Assembly: GCA_963932145.1 (NCBI GenBank)
Contig: OZ010586.1
Location: forward strand, 78,138,003 to 78,202,002
DNA length: 64,000 bases
Direction: 5' to 3'
From: Acanthosepion lycidas
Lineage: Eukaryota; Mollusca; Cephalopoda; Sepiida; Sepiidae
Part shown: positions 1-11,499 of the stretch, in pieces
Layout of the letters: each line of letters begins with the position of its first letter
How positions within the stretch are numbered: the stretch's first letter is position 1
The notes under the pieces: generated by a model
Told to the model about the DNA's origin: nothing
The model's database searches: none
The model's input: only the letters and a program-made list of their open reading frames with translations
Made by a program: the position numbers and the translations under genes

Positions 1-534
1 GCTGTGGCAGAGGTGTTTTTACCCATCACCGCACATTACTATAAAACCAAAATATCAACCTGGAACCTAGAGTCATATTATGAAATAGCCTTATCAGATA
101 GAGACATTCCTATGGATGTCATGCATGACACCAGATCCATTCAGAAATATCTAAACTGTCAGCTATATACAACTGCTTCCTAAGATCAATGGTGAAAAAA
201 AGACTTTGAGCAAGTAAAGACTGAGGGTCTTGGCAAAGATCATTTTTCTATGAACAAACTAAGACAAATATAAAGTTGGAATAAAGAAGAGGACCTTGAA
301 CAGAAAATCATCCTCCTCGACCAAATGTTACAAGAAATAGGACTCAAAATAAATGTTTCCAAAACAGAATCTATAATATGTAATTATAATGAAAGCTCTG
401 ATGGTACATACCCTGAATCCAAAATAAAAGTTCAGCATGTAGAATTAGTAAATACTAAACATTTCAAGTATATCAGTGTTGGGATCAGTTATAACAATTT
501 TAGTATAAGAGAAAGAAAATTGAACATGGAATAG
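1..534 (+). pseudogene. LINE C reverse transcriptase fragment (RTE-like)
   Basis: This is decayed non-LTR retrotransposon sequence. The clearest open part is at 325-534, with residues such as GLKINVSKTES and FKYISVGISY. That is the usual RT thumb region, where the LK.N..KT motif precedes a F(K)YLG.. motif. The bases before it read in broken frames. The same blocks recur at 560-720, 1376-1783, 18290-18440 (minus) and 29560-29800. No endonuclease or YADD motif is visible, so the fragment is truncated. The RTE-like label is from motif style only. Confidence 0.6.
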
Positions 535-559
535 TCTGTGTTTGCAGTAGATTCACGAA

Positions 560-1250
560 ATACTGCATGTTGTTAAAAACCAAAATATCAACCTAAAAAC
601 TTTTTAATTTAATTTAACAGTCTTGTCATATCGGGACTTTCATATGGATGCCATGCATGTCACCAAACCCATTCAGAAATATCTAAACAGTCAGCTGTAT
701 ACAACTCGGATAGGACATTTCATCAACACTGTCTACGCATCTCCATGACAACTCAATTCCAGAACAACTCACCATCAGGCTACTCAGTCCAAGGACAACT
801 CAAAGCTGGCATTAAATTCATAGCTTCAGACTGGTGTTGGCTTTTATAGTGTGCACATCTCTTAGATCAGCTTTGATTCATAGAGTTTTTCAAAGTTTGG
901 CTGTTTGTTCTAGCAATTTATTAGTTACAACGGCCCTTTGGCTGTCTGGTGTTTAATTTTCAAGATTAAACAAATAACCATGTTGAAGCAAATAGAAGAA
1001 TGCACACAGAACTGGGGATAGACACTCCCCCACTCTCCTAATATTGATATTCCTTACAGGGGGTTGCAAAAGGCGCAAAAAACCAAGATGCATTTTTCGA
1101 GCAATTAATTGGAGGTCATCCTCCTCCCCCTAAATTGAAGAAGTATATGAAGACATGAAAGAATTCTGCAGATAGTTTCTTCTTTGTCACAGCGACCTCC
1201 AACAGAATATTTGAGGGGGACTGTATCCGATTTAAAATAAATTTTTAAAT
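560..1250 (+). other. LINE C continuation, then unclassified sequence
   Basis: Bases 560-720 repeat parts of 35-180 almost word for word (KPKYQP and a CHAC..H block in broken frames), so they are a second LINE C piece. From about 730 to 1250 there are no recognisable motifs, no long reading frame and no obvious repeat structure. Confidence 0.45.
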
Positions 1251-1375
1251 TAAAAATTATGCCATGTATTAAAAGTAATTAATTACTTTTATATGTTTTT
1301 AAAAGTCAACAAAAAAAACTAAAAAGTTTGTATGTTGCTGAGTTGTCCCTGCACTGAGTAGGCTGGTGGTGTATT

Positions 1376-1783
1376 GTTCTGGAGTTGAATGTCATGCATT
1401 TGTCCAAACCCGTTCAGAAATATCTAAACTCTCACTTGAATACATTTGCTTTCAAAGATCAATGGTTAAAAATGGCTTTGAGTGAGTGAAAACCTGTGGA
1501 TCTTGGTGAAGACAATACCTCTTCAAGTCTTTTGGACTGGTGCTACAGAATCACAAACAAAGAACCATACCAAATAACAGAAACTATATTACATGAGGAC
1601 TTTCAACAGCAGCAACAACTAAAAGGAATAGCACATAAAACACAAAGAGAAAATAATGACATAATCAAGATGTCGACATTCCACACTATTCGGAACAAAA
1701 GATTGGGATTAAACCCCCTATCAGTATTGGGAAGAATTATAACAGTGGCTTTAAAAACTTATTTTCCTAAAAACATGTTTTAA
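1376..1783 (+). pseudogene. LINE C C-terminal fragment
   Basis: The open frame 1496-1783 (95 codons) carries HKTQRENNDIIKM and TFHTIRNKRLG, which is the region after the RT in RTE-like LINEs. The 1385-1495 stretch repeats 110-240. The methionine at 1496 is only the first one after a frame break, so it is not a real start. This copy belongs with the fragment at 1-534 and is probably the next piece of the same broken element or a second copy. Confidence 0.55.
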
Positions 1784-1789
1784 TAGGAA

Positions 1790-2250
1790 GATTTTATGAA
1801 TTTCAAGTGAAAGCAGAAAGAGGTAATAATGAATTCACCATTGAATAAATGCAAGAAATAAATGCAAAAGTAGTTTAGCATTAATGATGAAGGAAACTGA
1901 AGGATGGAGAAACTGGTAAGGTAATTCTCATGGAAAGATTTTCAAGTACAAATGGAATTGGTCGTCAAATAATTAATTCTTTTTTCCTTGCTTTAGAACC
2001 TCATCTTTAATTGTTACTTTTGGAAAAGCATCTAATGATCATGATCAACCATTTCTTTTATAACTTCTGTTATTTAGAAGAGAAAATTATCCAAACATTT
2101 CTTCAGGATTGATGCCAAACTCACATGGTTCTTCTGATCAGGAAGGCCAAAGTTCATAACGTAATCTTTAGATTTTTCTTTAATCCAACAATAAATGTCA
2201 AATGTTTCCTTATAAAGAAATCGCTAATATATTTTTTAATATGTTTCACC
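1790..2250. other. No feature recognised
   Basis: AT-rich sequence with only short accidental reading frames. I see no motif, inverted repeat or tail. Confidence 0.4.
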
Positions 2251-2765
2251 TCAAGTAAGGCAGAAAAGCCACTAAGCTACAAGGGGTTACTGGGTGTAGA
2301 AGAATTAGAAACAGAAACATTAATAATGAGCTGGCAGAGAAAAGAGTAATCCAGATAGTGATTGACATTGCATTTAAATTTTTGCAGATTAAAGTTTTCT
2401 GGAAAACAGGGACCTCCATAAGCAAAAAGTGTGAGAAAAGAAACTGTTAGCATAGAAATTACAGTTACATCTAGCCAGCTCAATCTGTAAATTGATGAGA
2501 TCTTGTTACCAGTCTAATACAGCATTTAAATTAAAAAATTCTAGGTACCTTAGTAATGAGCTCATCCAAACAATTATAATGAAATATTTATAGAAAAGAT
2601 ACAAAGAGACAACCTTATGTCAGTGGGAAAGTAAATGAAGCTGAGCTACCAGATCAGGACCAATAATATTGCTGATTCTTATTTGGATTTTATCAAGGAG
2701 ATCAATAGCAGGGTCACTAAACCATATGTGGCAGCAATATTCTAAGCATTACTACTATAATATTT
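2250..2765 (-). pseudogene. LINE A 3'-end fragment
   Basis: On the minus strand the frame near 2370-2480 contains KFKCNVNHYL, the same C-terminal block as LFKCNVNRHL at the end of the best LINE A copy (ends 22072). It is followed by the matching 3' UTR words. The same order of blocks recurs at 61010-61540. Nothing upstream of the RT thumb survives. Confidence 0.6.
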
Positions 2766-3390
2766 TTTCTTTATTTTAAGATCTTTAATTAATTTTCATG
2801 TAATAATTTTAATTGCCATTATCAATATATATTAGAATAAAATTTTAGTGACACTCTATAATAAGAAGAATTAGTTGAAGGTACTATAATAGTTTTTTTT
2901 TTATTTTGACAATGAACTAGACATGGCAATAAACTAAAAAGTTTAACACTCTGAACTTTTACTCATGATAAACTAACAATCAAATGCTGATATTTGTAAA
3001 TGTACACTTCACTTTAATATTTTCTTTGTTGGAAGTAACGAATCCCAACAGTCAAAAGTTCTTGCATGCTCCAGAAGCCAAACTTGTCCTTGTTTAAGCC
3101 AGGTGTCAACATCAAAGTCTTTTACTAACTGCAGTTAAGAATAAAGAGAAAAGTTTCTGATGGTGCAAATATGGCTTCTTTTCTGAAATGCATCATAAAC
3201 ACAGATCTTTATGAAAGTCAACTCACTGAATTAAATAAAGTTTTACTTTTAAATGGTTATTAAATTCTTGCTAACACTTTTCTATGGAATCTGTATTTAC
3301 GCTTCTAGCACATTCTATCATAAATGGACATAATGTGATTTGAATTATTCATCAGTCACACACCCTCATCTCCCCTTCTTACTATTAAGA
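2766..3390. other. No feature recognised
   Basis: AT-rich, no coding potential and no repeat structure that I can support. Confidence 0.4.
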
Positions 3391-3517
3391 TATTCCATTA
3401 TGGTCAGAGGAGGCATTACTTTAAACCAAGCTCTTACTCTGTAACCCTGGAACTCTGAGTGGCTTGTACAGGGTAAAAATCATTGTAAAAAAAAAAGCAA
3501 AAAAAAAAAAAAAAAAG
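3391..3517 (+). repeat. LINE B 3' tail with poly(A)
   Basis: The words for 'cttactctgtaaccctgg' and 'ggcttgtacagggtaaa' match the end of LINE B copies at 9735-9995, 51230-51550 and 55010-55465. They are followed by an A-rich run at about 3487-3517, as expected of a LINE 3' terminus. Confidence 0.5.
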
Positions 3518-4555
3518 AAAGCAAGCATTCCTAGTGTTACCATAATAACGGAATATCTCATTACTTAGCACAATCTTGTTGCTAATTCATAGCATTTTAT
3601 TTATTTTTGTTCCATGCTAAATTATTTTTAGATATTTTTTTACTTTTAATGAGGCAATATAGATAAAAATAAAATTTCTACATGTCTTGTTACAGATTTA
3701 CTAATGTATTTATTTTTTTATATAAGCATTAGACATTTAAAAAAAATAGAAGTTAATGTTTTGGAATAGAGAACATTTTAATTTTTGTGGAATTAATTGT
3801 TTTTTTTTATTCTTAATCAGTCGTTATTTCTTATCACTTTAAACATTATATTTTAGTGGATACATTTGTTTGGGTAGATGTCCTTTTTCTTAGTGTGAAT
3901 TACATCTACTAACCTGTGTTTTCAAGAATTTGAATAAAAAAATGTGTCCACCAGCAGGATTTGAACCTATGTTTCCCCGCAAAAAAAATGAGGACACAGA
4001 TTTTAATTTTGCTGGAGTGCATGTTTTCTTTTGTTGTAATACTAATTGCTATTTATGTTGTTTTTGTTGCTGTAATTGTTGTTCTTGTTGTTGCTTTTTT
4101 AACGCCAACATTTGAATCATGATAGCTTTTAGTTCTTCCATTTTGCTGTACTCTGCTGAATATTTTGTTGATTAATTTTTGAATAACTTCCCCTGTTTAT
4201 TTCTCTGTAGTCCTGCAAATATGACGCCTCTTTGGTGAAGTGGTAAATATTATTGAATATCCTAATTACAACATCTACGATATGTATATTTTGTTTTCCT
4301 CGTGTAAGTTCAACGAATACTCATCACCACTTTTGTAATGCCCATTTGCAGGAGAGACTTTGTAAATCACAGTTACAATACTAATAATGGCTTCGAACAA
4401 TACTCGGTCAGACGCTACTAATTCCCATATATATATTTTTCCTTTACCTGTCACGTGATCTAATTATTACAAGATGAGGTCGACTGTGCTTGCTCTCTGG
4501 TGATCAATGTTCAAACCTAAGTGTCAGCAACAACACTTTATTCTTATCATTCAAT
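3518..4555. other. No gene; weak tRNA-like T-arm only
   Basis: T-rich low-complexity sequence. At about 3952-3973 the minus strand reads GGTTCAAATCCTGC, a good RNA polymerase III B box, but no A box or fold accompanies it. The cysteine-rich small frame at 3930-4115 comes from TTG/TGT repeats and is not a gene. Confidence 0.35.
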
Positions 4556-4860
4556 TATGTGCCATACATGATACATGCTTAGGCGATCATGCATCTTTTG
4601 ATACATGACTGACGAGGCATATTTTTTTGACGGAGTAGGTTACCATTTCTTTTTGTGGTAGACCAATTGCCATCCAAAGTTATAGAACCCTATCTGTCCT
4701 GCTATTTATCCAGAGCTGGAAAGAGAAGAAGAGAATTCATACCTTTCCCAAGGGTATTAATACGTAAGTGAATGTAATGGATTCGACTGGAATTTGAACT
4801 CTGCTCTCTGATTCCTCGATCCAAGCCGCTATCCATTACTACACTGTACCTCTTTTATGA
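4556..4860 (-). mobile_element. tRNA-derived SINE (S1)
   Basis: Read on the minus strand, the element starts with a tRNA-like head. The A-box region is TAGTAATGGATAGCGGC and the B-box region is GAGTTCAAATTCC. A long tRNA-unrelated body follows, ending in words such as 'catgtatcaaaagatgcatg'. A second full copy lies at 54690-54995 in the same orientation and a piece lies at 14925-15085 in the opposite orientation. Three dispersed copies plus internal Pol III boxes support a SINE. Confidence 0.7.
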
Positions 4861-6410
4861 CATCTTTATTAAGATTCTCAAATGCACAGGATGATAGATG
4901 TAATTCACCCTGTTTAAAGAACAAGATGAATACTCAAACAAGTGTATATACACTAAAATATAATGTTAAATGTGATAAGAAATACAGAATATTGCAAAAA
5001 AAGTATGGTAAGTTTGGTGCTTTGTGGATTCATTTTACAGCTTATTAAACCATATCACCTTTTGAATAAGAACTAGTCTTTGCAGTAAGGGGATATTGTT
5101 TGTGATGGTATTAGTAGTAGTTAAAGTAGTAGAGGAAAGTCGAGAGGATGGTTGTCATGTTAGTAGAAATAATGTTTAAAATATTATAATTGTCCAAGTG
5201 TACAAACCAGCCATTTGTTGTTTGGTAAGGCTGTTTCTGATTGATGATAATGTTGACAATCAGGAACATTATCATTTGTTGGTATTTTCAGCATTGAAGA
5301 GAACCTGACAGTAATGTTGAGATTATTTATTTCGTAAAAAATACAAAATTGTGGCACAAGGCTGAAGGGGAGATGGAGAGAAGCTGATCTTCATTAGCTA
5401 TCCTAGTGCTAGTTAATCAGAATCACGACCCATACATTCATTACAATTTTCTCATTCACCACAAGAACTCATTCATCACCACTCAATCCTGCATATACCA
5501 TAATACCGCATATTTGTAGGAGACCTACAGAACATCCCATGACAGTAATGTTCAGCAAGCTAATCTTGTTGACCATTAATAATGTAGTGAGGTCAGTCTC
5601 CACTGGGTGCTTTATTTGAAACCTTGTGCCAAACTTAGATTGCTTAATATCAATATAAACAACAAACATCAGTAGTCTATCAAAGCTAAAAATTATTTGT
5701 TTTTGTGCAAGCCTTGTATATACAACAGCTTGATCCTAATATATCCATTAAATTTTTGTTCTGAAATTCTGTAACATATTTGATGGCAGATAATATTCTT
5801 TCTTTGCAAAAATGACCCAGAAAATACCATTTGAGTCTTATATGTACAGATTGGCTATTTGGCATGCTAAGGTTTATCAAGATACTATTGACTACCAGTA
5901 CTTGTAGTGAAACTAACTCCATAATACCGCCCATATTTGAAACTGTCCTGCTGTGTTAGTGAACTTGGGCAAGTGGAAATGGTGTCTCCATCTAGCTAAT
6001 ATCTTAGCATTTTTTAAGATACCATCAGTTTTCCATCATGTCTTGAACTGGTGCACACCATACGTCTACTCTTGAAATATTTTTTAAGACTGGGGAATCT
6101 TTAAATGCAACATAGAGAGATTTTTATTCTCATTTCTTGTTATGGCAGAATGATACTGTTCAGAAAATTAATATTGGTATCACTTGGCAATTTCAGGGCC
6201 ACAAGTTCAGCACTTAACGAAAAACCATCTGGAAGACTTCAAAGCACTCAAACCTCCGGGTGATGGAAAACTTTAGAAATATAGACCAACATTTGGAGGA
6301 TGTCATTTTAAAACCAAATGAATAGAAACTAGACTTTTGTTTTCACAACAGTGAAATAATTTTTTTAATAGCAGTTACCGTGGTCTTTTGCCAACCTATA
6401 AAATATGGGA
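4861..6410. other. No feature recognised
   Basis: About 1.5 kb without coding or repeat signals that I can name. A word at 5352-5366 (GGCACAAGGCTG) resembles the 'ggccttgtgcc' tail seen after the SINE at 7735 and near 63920, but that is too short to call. Confidence 0.35.
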
Positions 6411-6429
6411 GGTATTTCTGCTGTACCTT

Positions 6430-6960
6430 GTAATGCATACAAATACTAGATGTGAATATTCTTCCTCTATGTGTCGTTTTCCCTGTACATTCATGGCTCT
6501 CCCCAACTTCCTGTCTTTTGTAGTTCTCAGTAACAGTTATATCTTCATCGTCTCCCTGCTACCTGGTTCTGCTATCCATTTACACAAGCTTGTCAGGCAA
6601 GCAGCTTCCTGTTTCCATTTGTCCCACTTGCATTCATTATACCCTGTGAATGCCAAATTCTCCAAGCCTCATTATGAGTCCTAGAAATTTCAACTTCCTA
6701 TTTTACTTCTCTGTGCCACAGGATATATACAGTTATAGGTCTTCACAACTTCCTATCCCTTGTGGTTCTTTTTTTCTCTTTGCTAAAGCTACTCCCCTTC
6801 CCCACCCATTCACATTAGCTCATCAAGAAGGTGGCTTTGCTGCCCCCCTCTTCCACATGTCCTCAATATGCCCTGTGAGTGTTAAATTTTCCATGGCCTC
6901 CTTTCTCATTATGTGTTCAAGTAATTTCAACTCTATATTACATAGAAATACATTTGCATA
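6430..6960 (-). pseudogene. Two head-to-tail RTE 3'-end fragments
   Basis: Two successive antisense fragments (about 6430-6665 and 6668-6925) each carry the extreme C-terminus of the RTE family seen at 12170, 16955, 25590 and 37500. The minus strand gives the LC.W.....G segment and the following DRKL block. The plus-strand frames over these bases (6388-6684, 6650-6970) are shadows. Both copies are heavily 5'-truncated. Confidence 0.5.
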
Positions 6961-7222
6961 TTACATGTAAATATTACATTTAAATTGTACATATAAATAC
7001 AAGTATAAATTGATTGTACTTACAACATGTTAATATTCAATTTAAATATTACATGTAAATACTACATGTTATACTATATTTAAATATTACGTGTAAATGC
7101 TACATGTACATGTATATACTACATTTGAATATTACATTTAAATTCTGCATTTAAATATTAGATGTAAATACTGCATTTGAATATTACATGCAAATGCAAC
7201 ATGTTAAACTATATCTAAATAC
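6950..7222. repeat. AT-rich minisatellite, left part
   Basis: Imperfect tandem units of roughly 22-25 bp built on the words 'tttaaatattacatgtaaat' and 'actac'. The same array resumes at about 8074 after the composite element at 7224-8073. Confidence 0.7.
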
Positions 7223-7634
7223 TAGCAGTAGAACCCGGTGTTGCCCGGGGATGTAACAATAAGAGATAGATCAAGTATCGACCATCATAAAGACGGAAAA
7301 ATAAAATTGATAAAGATTATTGTTTAAGGTTGACGGACACGCATGTCTTAATTAGTTTTTTTTTTGTTTTTTTTACAAATTGGTCAAACCCAAACTCAAT
7401 CAAAAACATTGTTTTCAATCGTTATGAGTCTACCGATTGAATAGAATTTTACAATTTTATTATAAACAATCGTCTTATAAATGGTATTTTTAAAGCATTC
7501 TGAATGTAAAAATAAAGAAAAAAGTGTGCAAGACAAGAAACACTACCTGCCAAAAAAAAAAAAGTGAAGTTTTGTTGAAATCGGTTGAAAAATGTAGGAA
7601 ATCGGATCCCATATATAAACGAACACACACTGGG

Positions 7635-7765
7635 CACCTCGGCATGGTGTAATGGTTAGCAAGCTTGTCTCACTAGATCAGTTACAACTGAAAAGTGAGT
7701 TCGATCCTCACTAGATGCCCCATACTTTCGGCCTTGTGCCACATCTAAGCTACACTTGGAAAATA
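7635..7765 (+). mobile_element. tRNA-Gln-like SINE (S2)
   Basis: The head has an A box, TGGTGTAATGGTTAGCAAG, and a B box, GAGTTCGATCC. A perfect 5-bp T stem (GTGAG/CTCAC) and a partly paired acceptor (GGGCA with TGCCC) are also present. The A-box region is most like tRNA-Gln. It is followed by a 'ggccttgtgccacat' tail. There is no clear anticodon stem, so this is a SINE head and not a tRNA gene. Confidence 0.6.
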
Positions 7766-7773
7766 ACTATAAA

Positions 7774-7816
7774 CAAACACACACACACACACACACACAC
7801 ATACACACACACAACC
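7774..7816. repeat. (CA)n microsatellite
   Basis: CA dinucleotide run forming part of the tail of the composite repeat. Similar runs occur in the tails at 11280 and 14338. Confidence 0.85.
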
Positions 7817-8073
7817 TGGGTTTTATAATAGGTATAACTCGATATGAGTTGTCCCCCTTTCATTCTTGAAACAGCGATGCCTCTTAATTGTGTTTTCAAA
7901 TTGATTTCGTGCAAAAACAATTGTGTTTTTCCAATTTTTGGCACTGTCAGAACCACTGCAAGGTAATCTTACATAGTCCTGTGAAGTTTTGTTGAAATCG
8001 GTTGAAAAATGTAGGAAATCCGTTCCAATATATAAACGAACAGACACACACAACCAGGGTTTTATAATAAGTA

Positions 8074-8372
8074 TGATTACATGTAAATGTTGCATGTACA
8101 TACTACATTTGAATATTATATTTGAATGGTACATTTATATTATATTATATTTAAATATGACATGTAAATGCTACATGTATATACTGCATGTGAATGTTGC
8201 ATTTAAATGATACAGTTAGATATTACATGTAAACATTGCATTTAAAAACTATATTTAGATAATACTTGTAAATACTATATTTAGATATTACATGTAAATC
8301 ATACAGGTAAATACTGCATTTGAATATCACATTCAAATGTTATATTTTAATAATATGTATTGCATGTAAACA
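8074..8372. repeat. AT-rich minisatellite, right part
   Basis: Continues the unit seen at 6950-7222 ('acatgtaaatgttgcatg', 'actacatttgaatatt'). Confidence 0.7.
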
Positions 8373-9400
8373 GAGAAAGTCTTACAGGCTATCAAATATA
8401 ATCATTTCTTCTTTTCATGTTGAACAATATTGTCTGAGTGAGACAATGATTAAAGTCTTGATATTTGCTGTTTGCTAAAACCTTGAAGAAGAATAACTAA
8501 CTACTCAACAAGTGTATCCACTAAATCACTGTGTCTTTCAAGTGTCTTTTACAGTCAGTAACCATTCAAGAATTCTTCGATAAATCATTTATTGCATCCA
8601 GACAAATATATTGTTCTCTTGCTCTCAACTACAACAAGTATTTTTCCTTGGGTTTTTTGAATTTGTAACTTTTTAGGCTTCATTTTCCCCACTAAGCCAG
8701 GCTACTGCTATTCTGAAAAACTCTTTGAATAATAATAGCAAATGTTTATTTAAACATTCAGTCAGAAAATAGCTTTTGTAGTTGGAATTTGTTACAGGGA
8801 TCTGTTAGATGCACTAGATAAGACAAACAAATACAATTTACCACCAAATTTCTTTTTGAGGAGAAGCTACAAAGCATATAATGCACTTATAATCTTTGAC
8901 AGATCTGGAGAAAACATTGTAATAAAGATTTCACCTCTAAAACGTTGTCTATAATAATATGATACCTGTTGCAAAATTGTATGCAACATTTTCTTGATTT
9001 TAAGAGTAAATATAGTTAAAAATAATTTCAAAACAAACAACACATAGGAAGAAATTATTTTTAGTAATGCCAAACACAATTTCATTATTATTATTATGAG
9101 AATACTTTAAATTTCTGGGTTAAATGTAGAGGAAAGTGGGCCTAGAGAATTTAACATACATAGCAAAACAAAAGAGAAGCTGTGGTCGTTTGTGTAAAAG
9201 GATTTTTAAAAAAGAGGCAAATAGAGATGATAAATGATTGTAAGTTAGATGAACAAAAAACAAGAAGTTAATGAGAGATATGATCACGCATGCCCTAAAA
9301 AAGATATAGCCCACAGCAGAGTGTTTTTTAATGTATTATAAAGATAATATTTCATTTTATTTTATTTTTTTTGTTTGGTTATTTAGCTGATGTTATTGAG
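8373..9400. other. No feature recognised
   Basis: AT-rich sequence. Short frames are interrupted and no motif was found on either strand. Confidence 0.4.
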
Positions 9401-9404
9401 AATC

Positions 9405-9734
9405 ATTTTTCTGATAATGATATAATATACGATTTATGTCAAAAAATATCACATGGTCTGAAACAAATTTCATGTTAATAAAGAACATATGTTCTATGAG
9501 AAGTTTAACTGTGATAACCTTGGTATGACCTGAGCTTGCCATAAGAGAGGCTGCATGAATTTAAGTGTACTACTACATTGGAAACTAGATCTCACCATTT
9601 TGAATTTGCTAAATATTAGGTTGGTGCAAAAATAATGACGTAATAAAGTTGTTTTTTGACGTATTTCTTAACGTCAAAAAACGACATTATTATGTCATTA
9701 TTTTTGCACCAACCTAATATAAGTTCACAGCTAG
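9405..9734. repeat. Left arm of a ~190 bp inverted repeat, split by a MITE
   Basis: Bases 9405-9612 are the reverse complement of 10365-10553 at high similarity (for example 'ataatatacgatttatgtca'). The arm continues past the MITE at 9616-9717 ('ataagttc'), showing that the MITE landed inside it. Confidence 0.75.
9616..9717. mobile_element. Mariner-type MITE (102 bp)
   Basis: Near-palindromic, with ends TTAGGTTGGTGCAAAA in inverted orientation and flanking TA target-site duplications (9614-9615 and 9718-9719). It has no coding capacity. An 80 bp sibling with the same ends lies at 15878-15957. Confidence 0.9.
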
Positions 9735-9995
9735 CCACCACTATGTTAAACAGATTGTAGCAACCACCCTCATTCCCTCTGTATTTCATTGTAGAGTGGT
9801 AAGTTTCACTTGAGCAGCTTCTTCTCACGAAAAAACTGCTCTGTGAAAGAAGACGTTTTCCAGATCACTACAATCTTAACCTGTTCAAGTCTAGGGTTAA
9901 CAGTTATCTTCACCACATAAACTGTGCCTCTTATTCTATAACCTTCTATCTTGAGTGGCTCCAGAGCCTTGTATAGGGTGAACCTCACTGTAAAT
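9735..9995 (+). pseudogene. LINE B C-terminus and 3' tail
   Basis: Frames are broken but give the words for a late LINE C-terminal segment (a FPDHYNLNLF-like block around 9866-9900). It ends with 'cttgagtggctccagagcc' and 'ttgtatagggtgaa'. The same block order occurs at 14410, 24000, 51230 and 55010. Confidence 0.5.
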
Positions 9996-10254
9996 TACTT
10001 AACAGCACTGATGTAAATAAGATAAGTTCACTGTAAAATAAAGTTTTCTATAACAATTAGTTTCTGATGCACCTCGATACACTGATACTCTGGTATGGTA
10101 TTGAGTGCAAAGTGTACTTTGGTTCTTATTTTGATTATTTCTACCCAAGCAAGGCGATAATGCTACTAAGATGCCATTGATTACTAGAAGTGAAACAGAA
10201 TGATAAGACTTTAGTGAAATGAAAAGACAATAAAAGAACAGGAATTCAGTGCAA

Positions 10255-10553
10255 CAGAAGATGGCAATTGGCATTGCATTTAAATTTTTGAAGATTGTAG
10301 GTGGCAGTGGCAAGAAGTTTGAGAAAAGAAACTGTTAGAGTAGAACTTATATCTAGCTAGTTCAAAATGGTGGAATCTAGTTACCAATGGAGTAGTACAC
10401 TTACGTTCACACAGCCTGTCTTATGACAAACCCAGGTCATAATAAGGTTATCACAGTTAAACTTCTTGTAGAACATAAGTTCCTTATTGACATGAAATTT
10501 GTTTCCGACCATGTGGTATTTCTTGACATAAATCGTATATTATATCATTACTA
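10255..10553 (-). repeat. LINE A 3' scrap and right arm of the inverted repeat
   Basis: Bases 10255-10345 match the minus-strand LINE A 3' end at 2370-2470 ('ggcattgcatttaaattttt'). From 10365 to 10553 the sequence is the inverted partner of 9405-9612. Confidence 0.6.
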
Positions 10554-11330
10554 GCAGCATGGCCAGGCATTCCCTGTGCTTGATTCAAAAATCGTACGAC
10601 TCATACAGCAATCACTATCACTTAACTTAAAATATTTTTGCCCTTCCTTACCTTTAAAAGAGTGCCCTTTGCCGTGCTGCTGTTGCTACATGCCTTACTT
10701 CTTGCTTATCTCACACTGCGAATTTTTTCTAAGCTCTATATTAAACATTAAATCTGTTACAAAAAAAGAACTAAACAAAATGAACACAAAATGATCTAAA
10801 AAAAAGGACTCGTAACTGGAAAAACTGAATGAAAAAAGAATGTTAACAACAAATACTTTTTCACACCCAACCCAGTTCTATGGAATCAGAATCAATGTTG
10901 AGTTTAAGCAAGCGGATGAGCCAATTGGAGTGAAGTGCCATGCAGATTTAAATTTTTCCCACTTGTGACAAATGCAGCTATCAATTTTTTTGCATGCTAG
11001 CATGCTAGTTAACATTCGTGTCAGTCAGCTGTTGACTCTCTCGCTGGCCAATAGAATCTTCCTGCCTTTTCGTGGCAGCCAGCTATAGGCTGTCACTGTG
11101 GGCAGTAGAAAATGGCCGCAAACTACATGAAAAGTGCTGTAGAAGCATGAAAATATCGATTATTTCCACTATCGATGGGAGTTGGGAAATGAAAAGTTGG
11201 TCTTGGCCTTTCTGCTAACTTGGAGCATGTGCATGTAAATTTTGGTGCAAATCCGTCAAAAATTGTGGCCATGCATTCGTTACACACACACACACACAAA
11301 TTCTGCCTTTTATAGATAGAGATCAGAAAA
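10552..11330 (+). mobile_element. CCCGGCGTTGC-headed dispersed repeat, copy 2
   Basis: Begins 'actagcagcatggccagg' and ends with a (CA)n tract followed by 'gccttttatagatagaga'. It aligns along its length with 13610-14393. No protein is encoded; the frames at 10576 and 11123 (minus) are accidental and recur in the other copy. Confidence 0.7.
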
Positions 11331-11339
11331 ATGATACTC

Positions 11340-11425
11340 AATAACATCAGTTAAATAACTGAACAAAAATAAATAAATAAATAAATAAAAAATAAATAAT
11401 TAAAATAAAATATTACCTTTATAAT
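11340..11425. repeat. (AAAT)n microsatellite
   Basis: Runs of 'aaataaataaataaataa' directly after the copy-2 tail. Confidence 0.7.
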
Positions 11426-11499
11426 ACATTAAAAAACACTCTACCTTGGGCTATATCTTTTTTTTAGGACATACTCTCAGTTATTAAAGAACCTGTTTT

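Larger units (their letters stand above)
7224..8073 (+). mobile_element. CCCGGTGTTGCCCGG-headed dispersed repeat, copy 1
   Basis: It starts with 'ctagcagtagaacccggtg' and ends in a CA-rich tract followed by 'gggttttataatagg'. The 3' part (about 60 bp, beginning 'gtgaagttttgttgaaat') occurs twice, at 7563 and 7980, so the tail is duplicated. A tRNA-like SINE is inserted at 7635. Related copies with the same head and tail are at 10552-11330 and 13610-14393. The element class is uncertain; no protein is encoded. Confidence 0.55.

Noticed and set aside
3930-4115. Small cysteine-rich protein.
   Set aside because: Cysteines come from TTG/TGT repeats; no signal peptide or conserved spacing.
6388-6970. 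Plus-strand frames of 98 and 106 codons.
   Set aside because: They are antisense to RTE C-terminal fragments.
7635-7765. Functional tRNA gene.
   Set aside because: No proper anticodon stem; located inside a repeat with a SINE-like tail.
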